Source: Clostridia bacterium (GTDB lineage Bacteria; Bacillota; Clostridia; Christensenellales; Aristaeellaceae). From it: DNA of 64,000 bases. The DNA is taken from the NCBI GenBank assembly GCA_017428385.1, contig JAFRQX010000033.1, positions 62,001-126,000 on the forward strand, in the 5' to 3' direction. The position numbers and the translations under genes were made by a program. Below, piece by piece: positions 1-8,677 of this stretch (the first letter of the stretch is position 1; each line of letters begins with the position of its first letter). The notes below the pieces were generated by a model, which saw nothing but the letters and a program-made list of their open reading frames with translations, was not told the origin of the DNA and did no database searches.

Positions 1-305
1 TGCCCGGGCCGGGCCGGGCCGCGCTGATAATCTCCGCTGCGGGTGTCCGCATTGGGAATCAGGATTGCCATCGGGGTACCGGTGGTACGGCCTTCAAAAA
101 CGCCGCTGACAATCCGGAAGGGATCCGCTTCCTGCCGGGCAGTGGAAATACGGCCGGCAGGACGGCGAAGAGTCAGCTGGGAAGCGATAAATTCCTCATC
201 CACCGGGATGCCGGGCGCAAGGCCGTCGATGACCGCGCCGATTTCGGCTCCGTGGCTTTCACCGAACAGTGTGACGGTGAGGGAAGTGCCAAAGGTATTC
301 TTCAT
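1..305 (-). CDS. aroC: Chorismate synthase, N-terminal part (cut by window edge)
   Basis: Reading leftward from ATG at 305, the protein begins [19 protein letters not shown] and continues with a REDPFRI-like stretch ([11 protein letters not shown]) and the [10 protein letters not shown] segment, all typical of chorismate synthase. The enzyme converts 5-enolpyruvylshikimate-3-phosphate to chorismate using reduced FMN, the last common step to aromatic amino acids. About 101 residues of a usual 350-390 are visible; the rest lies beyond base 1. A GGGAG ribosome site precedes the start. It lies 52 bases downstream of aroB on the same strand, so the two probably form a shikimate operon. Identification is from sequence motifs and context and is strong. 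Confidence 0.93.
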   Translation of the reverse strand, partial: MKNTFGTSLTVTLFGESHGAEIGAVIDGLAPGIPVDEEFIASQLTLRRPAGRISTARQEADPFRIVSGVFEGRTTGTPMAILIPNADTRSGDYQRGPARPG

Positions 306-357
306 AACAACTCCCATTTTTTTTATTCATAATCATCTGCGAATGTGACTGGTATGC

Positions 358-1416
358 TTATGAGAGGAAAAAACCGGTGTAGCGCTGACGGAGTTCCTCC
401 GGGGTGAGTTCCTTCTCTGTAAAGGTACCGACGGCGTCCACGAGGATGGAGCGAATCTTTCCCCCGAACTTCTTTTTATCATGGACGACTGCCTGCATAA
501 CCTGATCCGGGTCGGAATCGCAGGTTGTTGGAAGTCCAAGCTTAGCCAGCACAGGAAGCAGGCGTTCCCGGACTGCATCCGAGCACATCGGCAGCATGCC
601 GAGAGCCACACATTCACCGTGCAGCATCCCGTTTTTGACGTTGACGCTTTCAATGCCGTGGCCGAGGGTGTGACCGAAATTCAGGACGCGGCGCAGTCCC
701 TGTTCTTTTTCATCTTTTTCCACCACGTCCCTTTTCGTATGAAGCGCATCGGAAATGATCCGGATCAAAGCCGGAGAAGGCCGGCCGGAAGCGAGCAGGG
801 CAAGCTCCGCTTCATAATCGAGGGATTCAAAACGGGCGAAGGCTTCCTGATCGAAACAAAGCGCCATTTTGACTGCTTCAGCCAGACCGTTGGAGATCTG
901 ACGCCGGGAAAGGGTGGACAGGGTGGTGGGATCAATCAGGACACGGCGCGGTTGGTAAAACGCGCCGACGACGTTTTTGATACCATCCAGGTCAATGGCG
1001 GTCTTCCCTCCGATGGAAGAGTCCACCTGGGACAGGACGGTGGTGGGAATGTTGTAGAAATCGATGCCGCGCATATAACAGGCCGCAGCAAAACCTGACA
1101 TATCGCCAACCACGCCGCCGCCGACAGCGACCACGCAGTCGCCGCGTCCCATGCCGAAAGCCAGCATGCGGCTGAGCAGCATACGGAAATGATCAAAGTT
1201 TTTGCTGGCTTCGCCCTGGGGAATGCAGACAACTTCCGCCGCCAGGCTTGCAGCAGCAACGGAATCCGCATAGGATGCAGGTACGCCGGAATCGGTGACC
1301 ACCAGCACCTTCCGGTTCAGATTCAGCAGGTCTCCTGCCTGGCCCAGGCAGCAGGGCTCCAGCACGATATCATAACTGTTTACGCCAAGCGGCAGGGTGA
1401 TTGTTTCACGGTTCAT
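358..1416 (-). CDS. aroB: 3-dehydroquinate synthase
   Basis: A 352-residue protein of normal family length. It makes 3-dehydroquinate from DAHP in the shikimate pathway using NAD+ and a divalent metal. Visible signatures are the glycine-rich NAD-binding run GGGVVGDMSGFAA (about residues 99-111), the block IPTTVLSQVDSSIGGKTAID, the metal-ligand segment NGLAEAVKMAL, and the histidines in LNFGHTLGHGIE and MLHGECVALGM. The start ATG follows a good AGGGAGG site. aroC follows in the same direction. The upstream region is shared with the divergent glycosyltransferase. Confidence 0.95.
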   Translation of the reverse strand: MNRETITLPLGVNSYDIVLEPCCLGQAGDLLNLNRKVLVVTDSGVPASYADSVAAASLAAEVVCIPQGEASKNFDHFRMLLSRMLAFGMGRGDCVVAVGGGVVGDMSGFAAACYMRGIDFYNIPTTVLSQVDSSIGGKTAIDLDGIKNVVGAFYQPRRVLIDPTTLSTLSRRQISNGLAEAVKMALCFDQEAFARFESLDYEAELALLASGRPSPALIRIISDALHTKRDVVEKDEKEQGLRRVLNFGHTLGHGIESVNVKNGMLHGECVALGMLPMCSDAVRERLLPVLAKLGLPTTCDSDPDQVMQAVVHDKKKFGGKIRSILVDAVGTFTEKELTPEELRQRYTGFFLS

Positions 1417-1522
1417 CGGAATCCCTCCCTGAGGGAAACAATATACCCGGGAGTCAGGGATGTCAATGATCCATTGGGATTCCGTCCGTTTTCCTTCTGT
1501 TTTTCAGCGGGTGCGGACTGAT

Positions 1523-1551
1523 TTGCTTTTTTCTCCGGAACATGAGATAAT
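1523..1551 (+). promoter_or_regulatory. Candidate sigma-A promoter for the glycosyltransferase
   Basis: TTGCTT at 1523-1528 and GATAAT at 1546-1551 are separated by 17 bases, about 45 bases before the 1598 start. Just downstream, at 1565-1580, is a dyad ACAGAC-AAAC-GTCTGT which could be an operator or a leader hairpin; its function is not known. Confidence 0.5.
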
Positions 1552-1597
1552 ATTCAGGCTAAAAACAGACAAACGTCTGTGTTGAAGGTGAAATGCG

Positions 1598-2785
1598 ATG
1601 CTGAAGATCGGGCAATTTACAGATACATTTCTGCCGATTGTCGATGGCGTGGGCCGGGTGGTCCAGGCCTATTCAGAGACGCTGTGTAAAATGGGCCATC
1701 AGGTGACCGTAGTGGCGCCGATGTATGATACAGGTTTCCAGGGAGGTTTTCCTTTCCAGCTGGTGGAATATGTGGGCAGCAGCGTGCCGGGAATGAAACA
1801 GTACAAGGTCGGAGAGGCTGTGCTGGATGCCCACTACCGTCACCGGATCCGGATGATTGACCTGGATCTGATTCACGCGCACAGCCCTTTTACCGCCGGT
1901 TCGGAAGCACTTCGTCTCGCATCGGTCAGGAAGCTGCCGCTGGTGGCTACTTTCCATTCCAAGTATTATGATGATTTCCTCAAGGCAACCAGATCAGAAT
2001 CCATTGCCAAGGTGGGCGTCAAGCTGGTTGTGAATTTTTATAACCGCTGTGATGAAGTCTGGGCTGTGGGTAAAAACACTGCAGACGTACTGCGGGAATA
2101 CGGCTATGAGGGTGAAATCCAGGTGATGCCCAACGGCGCCACCCTGCGTACGGTTTCACCCGGTGACGTGGAGCAGGTCAACCTCAGGTGGAACCTGGGG
2201 ACGGATCCACTGATCCTCTTTGTGGGCCAGATGGACTGGAAGAAGAACATCCTGACCGTGCTGGAAGCCTGCGCAGAAATGAAAAAGGCCGGAACTCAAT
2301 ACCGGCTGCTGCTGGCAGGACAGGGGATGGACATGAACGCTATCGGCCAGAAGATTCATGATCTGAATATCCAGGACCGGGCGGAGCAGATCGGCCATAT
2401 CACGGACGCAAGCCTGCTGGATGCCCTTTATGCCAGGGCCAACCTGTTTGCGTTCCCTTCGCTGTATGACGCGGCTCCCATGGTAGTACGGGAGGCGGCT
2501 GTCATGGGGACTCCCTCTGTGATGGTCCGGAACAGTACCGCTGCGGAGATTATCCGCCACGGGGAGAACGGCCTGCTGTGCGACAATGATCCAAAGGATC
2601 TGGCGCGGGTGATGACGGAAACTCTGAAGGAACCGGAAAAGCTGAGCCTGATCGGTGAAACGGCCCGGGAGACAATTCCGGTACCCTGGGAGAAAGTGCT
2701 GGAGACAGCGGTTGAACGCTATGAGCGGCTGATTGCCCTGGGTAAAGAAGGAAAACTGAAGGACAAACGGAAAAGAGTGCTTTGA
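1598..2785 (+). CDS. GT4-family glycosyltransferase
   Basis: A 395-residue GT-B fold glycosyltransferase. The N-terminal half has the family's opening DTFLPIVDGVGRVV and IHAHSPFTAG; the C-terminal half has the donor-site pattern LFVGQMDWKKN, FPSLYDAAPMVVREAAVMGTPSV and an ENGLL motif typical of GT4 enzymes. The second Glu of the usual EX7E motif would fall near the PMVVREAAV stretch. Such enzymes add sugars to glycolipids or cell-wall polymers at the inner face of the membrane; the acceptor cannot be deduced here. It is a single-gene unit with its own candidate promoter and a strong terminator downstream. Confidence 0.85.
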   Translation: MLKIGQFTDTFLPIVDGVGRVVQAYSETLCKMGHQVTVVAPMYDTGFQGGFPFQLVEYVGSSVPGMKQYKVGEAVLDAHYRHRIRMIDLDLIHAHSPFTAGSEALRLASVRKLPLVATFHSKYYDDFLKATRSESIAKVGVKLVVNFYNRCDEVWAVGKNTADVLREYGYEGEIQVMPNGATLRTVSPGDVEQVNLRWNLGTDPLILFVGQMDWKKNILTVLEACAEMKKAGTQYRLLLAGQGMDMNAIGQKIHDLNIQDRAEQIGHITDASLLDALYARANLFAFPSLYDAAPMVVREAAVMGTPSVMVRNSTAAEIIRHGENGLLCDNDPKDLARVMTETLKEPEKLSLIGETARETIPVPWEKVLETAVERYERLIALGKEGKLKDKRKRVL

Positions 2786-2791
2786 AAATAT

Positions 2792-2838
2792 AAAACCGGG
2801 CGGTTCGTGGAGAGTATCCATGAACCGCCCGGTTTTTC
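2792..2838. terminator. Bidirectional intrinsic terminator
   Basis: AAACCGGGCGGTTC at 2793-2806 pairs with GAACCGCCCGGTTT at 2822-2835, flanked by A-rich and T-rich ends. It lies between the convergent glycosyltransferase and VanZ-glyoxalase genes and could serve both. Confidence 0.9.
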
Positions 2839-2847
2839 ATTGCGTTT

Positions 2848-3930
2848 TTACTCGGCACCGATGATTTCAATCTGCAGGTTATCCGGTCCGGTAAAACGGA
2901 GCAGCCGGCGGCCGGTGGCAGGATCCCGGCGGTAATCGCCAGGATGGATTCCGTTCGCTTCCAGCCGTGACCGTACCGAGGCAAGACGGGTCGCGAAAAG
3001 CGTCAGGTACTGGGCTTCCGGAACGGGTTCATCCGGTGAACAGATAACCTGGATCTGCGTTTTACCCATTTCAAAGAGATAAACCACATCACCGGATTCC
3101 CGGCGGTCGATCTGCTGGCGGAGACGGAAACCCAGGCGGTCCACAAAAAAGCTCCGGATCGCTTCTTCATCTGATCCCTTCAGCGTGGTACGGAACATAT
3201 GCGTTTTTTTGGTATAGGGGAAGAGGGTGCTGCGGCGGGCATGGCGTTTCCATGAACGGTAGGCCCGGAGTTCGCGACGCCAGCCGGGATGGGTAACCAC
3301 ATAGCCGACGGCGATATACAGCAGCTGGCCGATCAGCCCGCCGAGGGTGTTTGAGATGATGTCATCAAAATCATACATGCCGCGCCGGGAAATCAGCTGC
3401 AGGTTTTCCACCATGAAACTGAGCAGCAGGCAGAAAGCCACAGGACGGATCCTGACGCGTGCACGGAACCAGCGGAAGACATAGGGCAGCAGATAGCCAA
3501 CGGGCAGAAAAATCATCACGTTCAGATAGAACTGGGAAATGTCTTCCGGACGGACGATAGAAATCTGGGAAAAGGCGGAGGAAACGCCTTCCGTGAACAA
3601 CGTATGGAACCATCCGGAAAAACCGGTGGGAGTGGAGAACGCGTTTTTCAGATCCTCCAGGGGTGCAATATGTACAGTATAATACGCAGTTGACGCCCGG
3701 GAGAAGAAAACAAGCCAGGCAAAGAGCAGGAAATACAGGAATAACCCGATGGTCAGGAGCCTCTGCCGAAGCCTGAGCAGCCGGTCAGCGTTCGGATTGT
3801 CGCTCAGGCCGCCTTCCAGGTTCAGCCGCAGGCGCCGGCAGATCCGCCGATCCGCCCAGGGAAGCAGAAAAACCAGGAAAAGCACGAGGACGGTAATCAC
3901 GACATTCATCTTCAAACTGTTGAAATCCAT
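2848..3930 (-). CDS. VanZ-like membrane protein with C-terminal glyoxalase-fold domain
   Basis: A 360-residue protein in two parts. Residues 1-225 carry hydrophobic helices (about 8-25, 60-80, 125-145, 155-175, 195-215) and the VanZ-like features NVMIFLPVGYLLP and YDFDDIISNTLGGLIG. VanZ domains are linked to teicoplanin tolerance, but their chemistry is unclear. After a basic linker, residues 245-360 look like a vicinal-oxygen-chelate (glyoxalase/bleomycin-resistance) unit: TTLKGSDEEAIRSFFVDRLGF at its start and LLRFTGPDNLQIEIIG at its end. Fusion of the two is unusual. The start codon overlaps the stop of the upstream phospholipase-like gene (TAATG), so they are translated together. Domain calls are by eye. 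Confidence 0.75.
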   Translation of the reverse strand: MDFNSLKMNVVITVLVLFLVFLLPWADRRICRRLRLNLEGGLSDNPNADRLLRLRQRLLTIGLFLYFLLFAWLVFFSRASTAYYTVHIAPLEDLKNAFSTPTGFSGWFHTLFTEGVSSAFSQISIVRPEDISQFYLNVMIFLPVGYLLPYVFRWFRARVRIRPVAFCLLLSFMVENLQLISRRGMYDFDDIISNTLGGLIGQLLYIAVGYVVTHPGWRRELRAYRSWKRHARRSTLFPYTKKTHMFRTTLKGSDEEAIRSFFVDRLGFRLRQQIDRRESGDVVYLFEMGKTQIQVICSPDEPVPEAQYLTLFATRLASVRSRLEANGIHPGDYRRDPATGRRLLRFTGPDNLQIEIIGAE

Positions 3931-4868
3931 TACCGTGTCTCCTTTTCAGGGGGCAGCAGGGATTTGACCCGGTAATTCCGGGGATCATCCGCAGGCAGGC
4001 CGCTCAGGTAGGAATTGTTTCCGATCAGTTCAGAGATGCTTTCAACAGAACCTTCGCCGTACCGGACCAGACGGTAAGAAGCCTCAATCAGCTGCAGGGC
4101 AAACTGCCGGGCTTTTTCCCGCAGTTCCGGGAAACTTTCTGTGAAGGACAGTTCATGATCAAAAGGATGCTTCCAGGGACGGTGCTCCGTGTTTTCCGGA
4201 TCCAGGGAATGAAACTGGGATTCAGAATAGGCAAGGGAACAAAGCACGTCACGCTTTGTCCGCCGGGCTATCCGTGCGGCCAGGCCCTGCGGGTTTTCCA
4301 GCGCCCGGTAGCACAGCCGGTAACGGCGGCAGGAATGGTTCAGCGCCGACCAGCAGTTTTTCCAGCCGTAGACTTCTTCAAAGACAGCGTCCAGGTCCGG
4401 ACGCAGGGTTTCCGGCAGGTGAAGCCGGGGATAGTAATGCTCTGTGACGGGATGCTTTTCATTTTCATAACCGTCACGACGGAACTGCACCACATCCAGC
4501 GCATGCTCCAGGCTCATATGGCTGCGGGGAAAAACATGCTCTTCTGCAGTAACATAGATAATATAAGGATGAGCGATGCTGTCCAGCGCGTAATGGCAAA
4601 GGAAACCGGACAGATAGGAAAGCAGCTCCACCGGGGAAGCGGAGACCTGTGCCCGCCGGAGAAGGGTTGTCAGGAAAAGACCGGGTTTCCCGGTGTGCAT
4701 CCGGCGGCCGCGGCCTTCCCGGCGGTGCCAGGGTTTATACATGAACCAGACATCGGGGCCGAAAAGCGCAAAAGTATAAGGTTCGGGAATCAGATATTCC
4801 CGAACTTCCTCCGGCAGGGAGGCCAGAACTTCCCGGCCGAAAGCCGCATGAACCGCAACGTCAGGCAT
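3930..4868 (-). CDS. Zinc-dependent phospholipase C-like protein
   Basis: A 312-residue protein starting MPDVAVHAAFG. I chose ATG at 4868 because AGGTGAG sits just before it; the frame stays open further upstream but without a good start. It has the features of the zinc-dependent phospholipase C / S1-P1 nuclease-like group: an early His, FALFGPDVWFM (Asp), FLCHYALDSIAHPYI (His-Asp-His) and HMSLEHALDV (Glu-His). These match the expected metal ligands. No clear signal peptide is present, as in many clostridial members annotated this way. It overlaps the VanZ-glyoxalase gene by one base. Confidence 0.75.
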   Translation of the reverse strand: MPDVAVHAAFGREVLASLPEEVREYLIPEPYTFALFGPDVWFMYKPWHRREGRGRRMHTGKPGLFLTTLLRRAQVSASPVELLSYLSGFLCHYALDSIAHPYIIYVTAEEHVFPRSHMSLEHALDVVQFRRDGYENEKHPVTEHYYPRLHLPETLRPDLDAVFEEVYGWKNCWSALNHSCRRYRLCYRALENPQGLAARIARRTKRDVLCSLAYSESQFHSLDPENTEHRPWKHPFDHELSFTESFPELREKARQFALQLIEASYRLVRYGEGSVESISELIGNNSYLSGLPADDPRNYRVKSLLPPEKETR

Positions 4869-4907
4869 CGTTCTCACCTGTTCTTTCTGGGTGCAAATTA
4901 CCCATTC

Positions 4908-4936
4908 AGTATAACAATTTTTGCACAAACCGACAA
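4908..4936 (-). promoter_or_regulatory. Promoter for the phospholipase-VanZ pair
   Basis: On the minus strand TTGTCG (4936-4931) and TATACT (4913-4908) are 17 bases apart and lie 40 bases before the 4868 start. It is back to back with the plus-strand promoter at 4943. Confidence 0.6.
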
Positions 4937-4942
4937 GGACAA

Positions 4943-4971
4943 TTGCCCGGAATGCATTTGTGATATATAAT
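4943..4971 (+). promoter_or_regulatory. Promoter for the VanY-type peptidase
   Basis: TTGCCC at 4943-4948, 17-base spacer, perfect TATAAT at 4966-4971. The start codon follows 64 bases downstream, after an AGGAGGAG ribosome site. Confidence 0.8.
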
Positions 4972-5034
4972 CAAACTGATGACATCCGGGCTAAGCGCCG
5001 GGGAAAAGCCTTCAGATCGAAGGAGGAGATATAT

Positions 5035-6195
5035 ATGAAACACGGTTTACGGAACCTTACAGCGCTGCTGATGGCAGTGCTTATGCTGATGTGCCTGTGT
5101 CCGGAACAGGCTGCTTTCGCGGAGAATACAGCGGCGGAGGAATCCCAGACAACGGAACAAACCACCAAGACAAAAATGTCCGCCTCAGAGCTTCAGGCCC
5201 AGGGCATTCTCACAGTTGGAGCAAAAGGTGAGGAAGTGACCAAACTTCAGCAGCGGCTGAAGGACCTGGGATATCTGGACGGCAAAGTGGATGGCCAGTA
5301 TGGCGGCGGAACCAAGCGCGCGGTGATCGCCTTCCAGCGCCGGAACGGGCTGACCACAGACGGTGTGGCAGGCGCAGACACACAGAACAAGCTTTATGCG
5401 GAAGACGCACTGGCCGCACCGGACGGCAGTCCCGTAGATACGCTGGCCGGAGACGTTCCCATGCTGGTCAATAAGGAACATCCGCTGGCGGACGGTGAGT
5501 TTTTTACCCCGGCTGACCTGGTACAGCTGAATAAGGAACTGAGCAGCAAACTGGTTACGATCAAATACAAAAAGACCCGCGGTGTCAAAGCAGCCGTGGA
5601 TGCGCTGAAAGAGATGCTGGAAGCGGCGAAGGAAGACGGGATCGGCAAGTGGCAGATCAGCGCGGGCTACCGCACCTGGGACGACCAGGTCAGCATGCTG
5701 AACGCCAAGGTCAAGAGCATTCAGAAGAGCCACAAGGACTGGAGCAGCTCCAAAGCGCGCCGCTCCGCCCTGCGGACGGTGGCGGAACCGGGAAGCAGCG
5801 AGCATCACCTGGGACTGGCTTTTGATATCAACAAAAAAGGGGCTTCCAAATTCGCAGGTACGAAGCAGAGCGACTGGCTGAACGAGCACTGCTGGGAGTA
5901 CGGATTCATTATCCGCTACCAGAAAGAAAAGGAAAAGATCACCGGTTTTGAAGCGGAACCCTGGCATATCCGCTATGTGGGGATAGAACATGCCCTGTAT
6001 ATGAGGGATCATGATCTGTGTCTGGAGGAATATATCCAGGGACTGGAAGATGGAAGCATTCAGAATCCGGTCACCCGGTCAGCGAATGACGCGGACTCCG
6101 GCAATACAAATGAAACGATTGAATCGGATCCGGGAGAATCCTCGGATGAGCCTTCGGAAGAGACAGAAGAACTGACAGAAGAACCCGCAGCATAA
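5035..6195 (+). CDS. Secreted D-alanyl-D-alanine carboxypeptidase (VanY/M15B) with peptidoglycan-binding domain
   Basis: A 386-residue secreted protein. I chose ATG at 5035 because of the AGGAGGAG site and the signal peptide (residues 1-29, ending AAFA). Residues about 58-122 form a PG_binding_1 repeat (GAKGEEVTKLQQRLKDLGYL, TKRAVIAFQRRNGL). Residues about 185-325 are the M15B peptidase: zinc motif SEHHLGLAFD gives His257 and Asp264, and EPWH gives His311. The C-terminal tail from about 345 is acidic and low in complexity. The enzyme would trim the terminal D-Ala from cell-wall peptides outside the membrane. Confidence 0.9.
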   Translation: MKHGLRNLTALLMAVLMLMCLCPEQAAFAENTAAEESQTTEQTTKTKMSASELQAQGILTVGAKGEEVTKLQQRLKDLGYLDGKVDGQYGGGTKRAVIAFQRRNGLTTDGVAGADTQNKLYAEDALAAPDGSPVDTLAGDVPMLVNKEHPLADGEFFTPADLVQLNKELSSKLVTIKYKKTRGVKAAVDALKEMLEAAKEDGIGKWQISAGYRTWDDQVSMLNAKVKSIQKSHKDWSSSKARRSALRTVAEPGSSEHHLGLAFDINKKGASKFAGTKQSDWLNEHCWEYGFIIRYQKEKEKITGFEAEPWHIRYVGIEHALYMRDHDLCLEEYIQGLEDGSIQNPVTRSANDADSGNTNETIESDPGESSDEPSEETEELTEEPAA

Positions 6196-6219
6196 GAAAG
6201 ATAAGAGCAGGTGAAACGT

Positions 6220-7197
6220 ATGCGTAAAAGAATCGTGGCGATCCTTGTGCTGCTGGTGCTGTTCCTCCTGACCGGCTGTGCCGGGAAACAGGAAACAGGC
6301 GGAGACAGTGCGTCTGTTGTGGTTGGCTTTTCCCAGCTGGGTGCGGAAAGCTCCTGGCGTATTGCCAATACTGTCAGCATGGAACAGGCCGCAAAAGAAG
6401 CTGGCTACGGGCTGATGATGGAAAACGCGAACCAGAAACAGGAAAAACAGATCGACGCGATTCGTTCCTTTATTGCATACCGGGTGGACGTGATTGTTTT
6501 CTCACCGATTGTGCAGACGGACTGGGACAATGTGCTGACGGAAGCCAAACAGGCCAATATTCCCGTGATTATCATGGACCGGATGATTGATACCCAGGAC
6601 GATACATTGTACAGGGCATACGTGGGCGCGGATTTCTATGCTGAAGGCGTAAGGGCCGGAGAATATCTGGTCCGGAAGGCGGACGCGCTGGGTGCGGAGC
6701 ATCTGCGCATTGTGGAAATCTGCGGTACGACGGGATCCACACCTATGCAGGACCGGCAGCGCGGTTTCATGGACGTGATCGGGAAAGATGAACGATTCAC
6801 CGTAATTGACAGCGTGGACGGAGATTTCCTCCAGTCCAAGGGCGAAGAATGCATGCGGAAACTCCTGCAGAAATACGGGACAGAAGGAATTGATGTGGTT
6901 TTCTCCCACAACGACGCCATGACGCTGGGTGCGCTGAATGTGCTGGAGAAAGAAAATGCAGCTTCATCCAAAGATATGATCATCATCACTGTGGACGGGG
7001 AAAAGGACGCAGTGGACGCCCTGAAAGCAGGAAGAATCAACTGTGTGGTGCAGTGCACGCCGCATTTGGGGCCTTCCGTGATGAAGCTGGTCAGGGATGT
7101 GACGGCCGGAAAGGATATTCCCAAAGTATATCATCCGGATGAGGGAGTGTTCAGCGACTTTGATGACCTGACTGATCCGGCGGTGGAGGGTTTCTGA
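6220..7197 (+). CDS. Sugar-binding lipoprotein of the YtfQ type, probable sensor partner of the next kinase
   Basis: A 325-residue type I periplasmic-binding protein with a lipobox (LLTGC, Cys near residue 20). ATG at 6220 is preferred over GTG at 6211 because AGGTG lies six bases before it. The body resembles E. coli YtfQ closely: VGFSQLGAESSWRIAN, NQKQEKQIDAIRSFIA, SPIVQTDWDNVL and DRQRGFMDVI. It ends one base before the LytS/YesM kinase start, while the importer below has its own binding protein. That arrangement matches the XylFII-LytS type, where a binding protein presents sugar to the kinase. The sensor role is inference; the ligand is probably a furanose-type sugar. Confidence 0.82.
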   Translation: MRKRIVAILVLLVLFLLTGCAGKQETGGDSASVVVGFSQLGAESSWRIANTVSMEQAAKEAGYGLMMENANQKQEKQIDAIRSFIAYRVDVIVFSPIVQTDWDNVLTEAKQANIPVIIMDRMIDTQDDTLYRAYVGADFYAEGVRAGEYLVRKADALGAEHLRIVEICGTTGSTPMQDRQRGFMDVIGKDERFTVIDSVDGDFLQSKGEECMRKLLQKYGTEGIDVVFSHNDAMTLGALNVLEKENAASSKDMIIITVDGEKDAVDALKAGRINCVVQCTPHLGPSVMKLVRDVTAGKDIPKVYHPDEGVFSDFDDLTDPAVEGF

Positions 7198-7198
7198 T

Positions 7199-8677
7199 AT
7201 GAAACGCAGCGGAATGACCAGCATTACCGCGCAGGTCCGCCGTTCGGTTTTTTCCATCGCCTTCCTGCTGGCTGTGCCGGCGGTGATCGGCCTGGTGGTT
7301 ATGATGCTTTATTCCTCCCGGACCCAGGCCATGATCCGGAGGATGGACGCCATAGCCGGGATGAAACCCGCACTGGAAAGCACTATTGCTGAGAACCTGT
7401 TCTCTGTCGCTGCCGGCCGGACCACTTTCCAGGACAGCGGCGTGCAGGAACTGATTGCTGAGACGGACAATACACTGGATATGCTCCTGGCGGAGACTGA
7501 AGGCAGCGGACAGATGCAGCTGACCATCGCCCGGCGGACAATGAGCACGCTGGAACAGTATGTGTTCAGGGTACGGGACGGCATGGAAGCCGGAACACCC
7601 ATCAGTACAATTGAAAAAATCGTGGATGAAGTCCGTGACGTCGGGCGTCTGGTATCAGACATGCTGGATGCCTTTACTACGGAGGAAATTGCCAATGCCT
7701 CGGTTGTCAGCGGACGGCTGAGAATCATTGTGATGATCGCCGCGGTGGCAGAGGTGCTGCTGCTCCTGATTGCCTTCCTGCGCACACGGTATGAAACAAA
7801 CAAGCTGACAGAATCGATTCATTCTTCCATCTATTCATTGGAAGGAACGGTCCGACGGATCGCGGAAGGAAACTTCGGCGACCGGGTGCAGGGCATGAAC
7901 GTGGAAGAACTGCGTGACCTGGGCGAAAAGGTCAACCAGATGGCGGACCGGCTGGAAACCCTGATTGCACAGATCCGCCAGAACCAGGACCACCTGGCGC
8001 GGGCAGAACTGCGCACGCTGCAGGCACAGATCAATCCTCACTTCCTGTACAATACGCTGGACGCCATTGTCTGGCAGGCTGAATCGGGTAAAGGAGAAGA
8101 AGTGGTTCACCTGACCCGTAACCTGAGCGACTTCTTCCGGATCTCCCTGTCCGCCGGTGCAGACTGGATTCCGGTGAGCCAGGAACTGAAGCATGTGTCC
8201 GCCTACCTGAGTATCCAGAAAACCAGGTACCGGGATATCCTGGACTATGAAGTGGATCAGCCGGAAGGCCTGGAAGAAATCTACATGCTCAAGCTGCTGC
8301 TTCAGCCGCTGGTTGAGAATGCCTTGTATCACGGAATCAAGAATAAGCGGGGCGGCGGTATGATCCGGGTAAAGGTTCAGATCCAGAACCGGATTATGAC
8401 ATTCACGGTGGCCGATACAGGAAAGGGAATGACACCGGAACAGCTGGAAGAAGTGGAAACGCTCCTGAAAGAGAACATACCGACAGCCCAGCCTGCACCT
8501 GAACCGGGACATTCCGGTTTCGGTATGCGGAACGTGGACATGCGCATCCGCCTGTATTACGGTAAAAAGACCGGCCTGCTGATCAGTTCAGGACCGGAGG
8601 GAACCCAGGTATCATTCAGTATTCCGATTCGTACAAGGGAGGAAATCGACCATGATGAAAGTCTTTCTCGTGGATGA
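7199..8677 (+). CDS. LytS/YesM-family sensor histidine kinase
   Basis: A 492-residue membrane kinase. Transmembrane helices are near residues 13-36 and 178-198, enclosing an extracellular sensor of about 140 residues. A HAMP linker follows (about 200-255), then the His_kinase domain with phospho-acceptor His281 in NPHFLYNTLDA. The ATPase part shows LVENALYHGI (N box) and DTGKGM plus GFGMRNVDMR (G boxes). It starts one base after the binding lipoprotein and overlaps the YesN regulator by 26 bases, so all three are co-expressed. Probable job: sense sugar bound to the lipoprotein and phosphorylate the regulator. Confidence 0.92.
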   Translation: MKRSGMTSITAQVRRSVFSIAFLLAVPAVIGLVVMMLYSSRTQAMIRRMDAIAGMKPALESTIAENLFSVAAGRTTFQDSGVQELIAETDNTLDMLLAETEGSGQMQLTIARRTMSTLEQYVFRVRDGMEAGTPISTIEKIVDEVRDVGRLVSDMLDAFTTEEIANASVVSGRLRIIVMIAAVAEVLLLLIAFLRTRYETNKLTESIHSSIYSLEGTVRRIAEGNFGDRVQGMNVEELRDLGEKVNQMADRLETLIAQIRQNQDHLARAELRTLQAQINPHFLYNTLDAIVWQAESGKGEEVVHLTRNLSDFFRISLSAGADWIPVSQELKHVSAYLSIQKTRYRDILDYEVDQPEGLEEIYMLKLLLQPLVENALYHGIKNKRGGGMIRVKVQIQNRIMTFTVADTGKGMTPEQLEEVETLLKENIPTAQPAPEPGHSGFGMRNVDMRIRLYYGKKTGLLISSGPEGTQVSFSIPIRTREEIDHDESLSRG

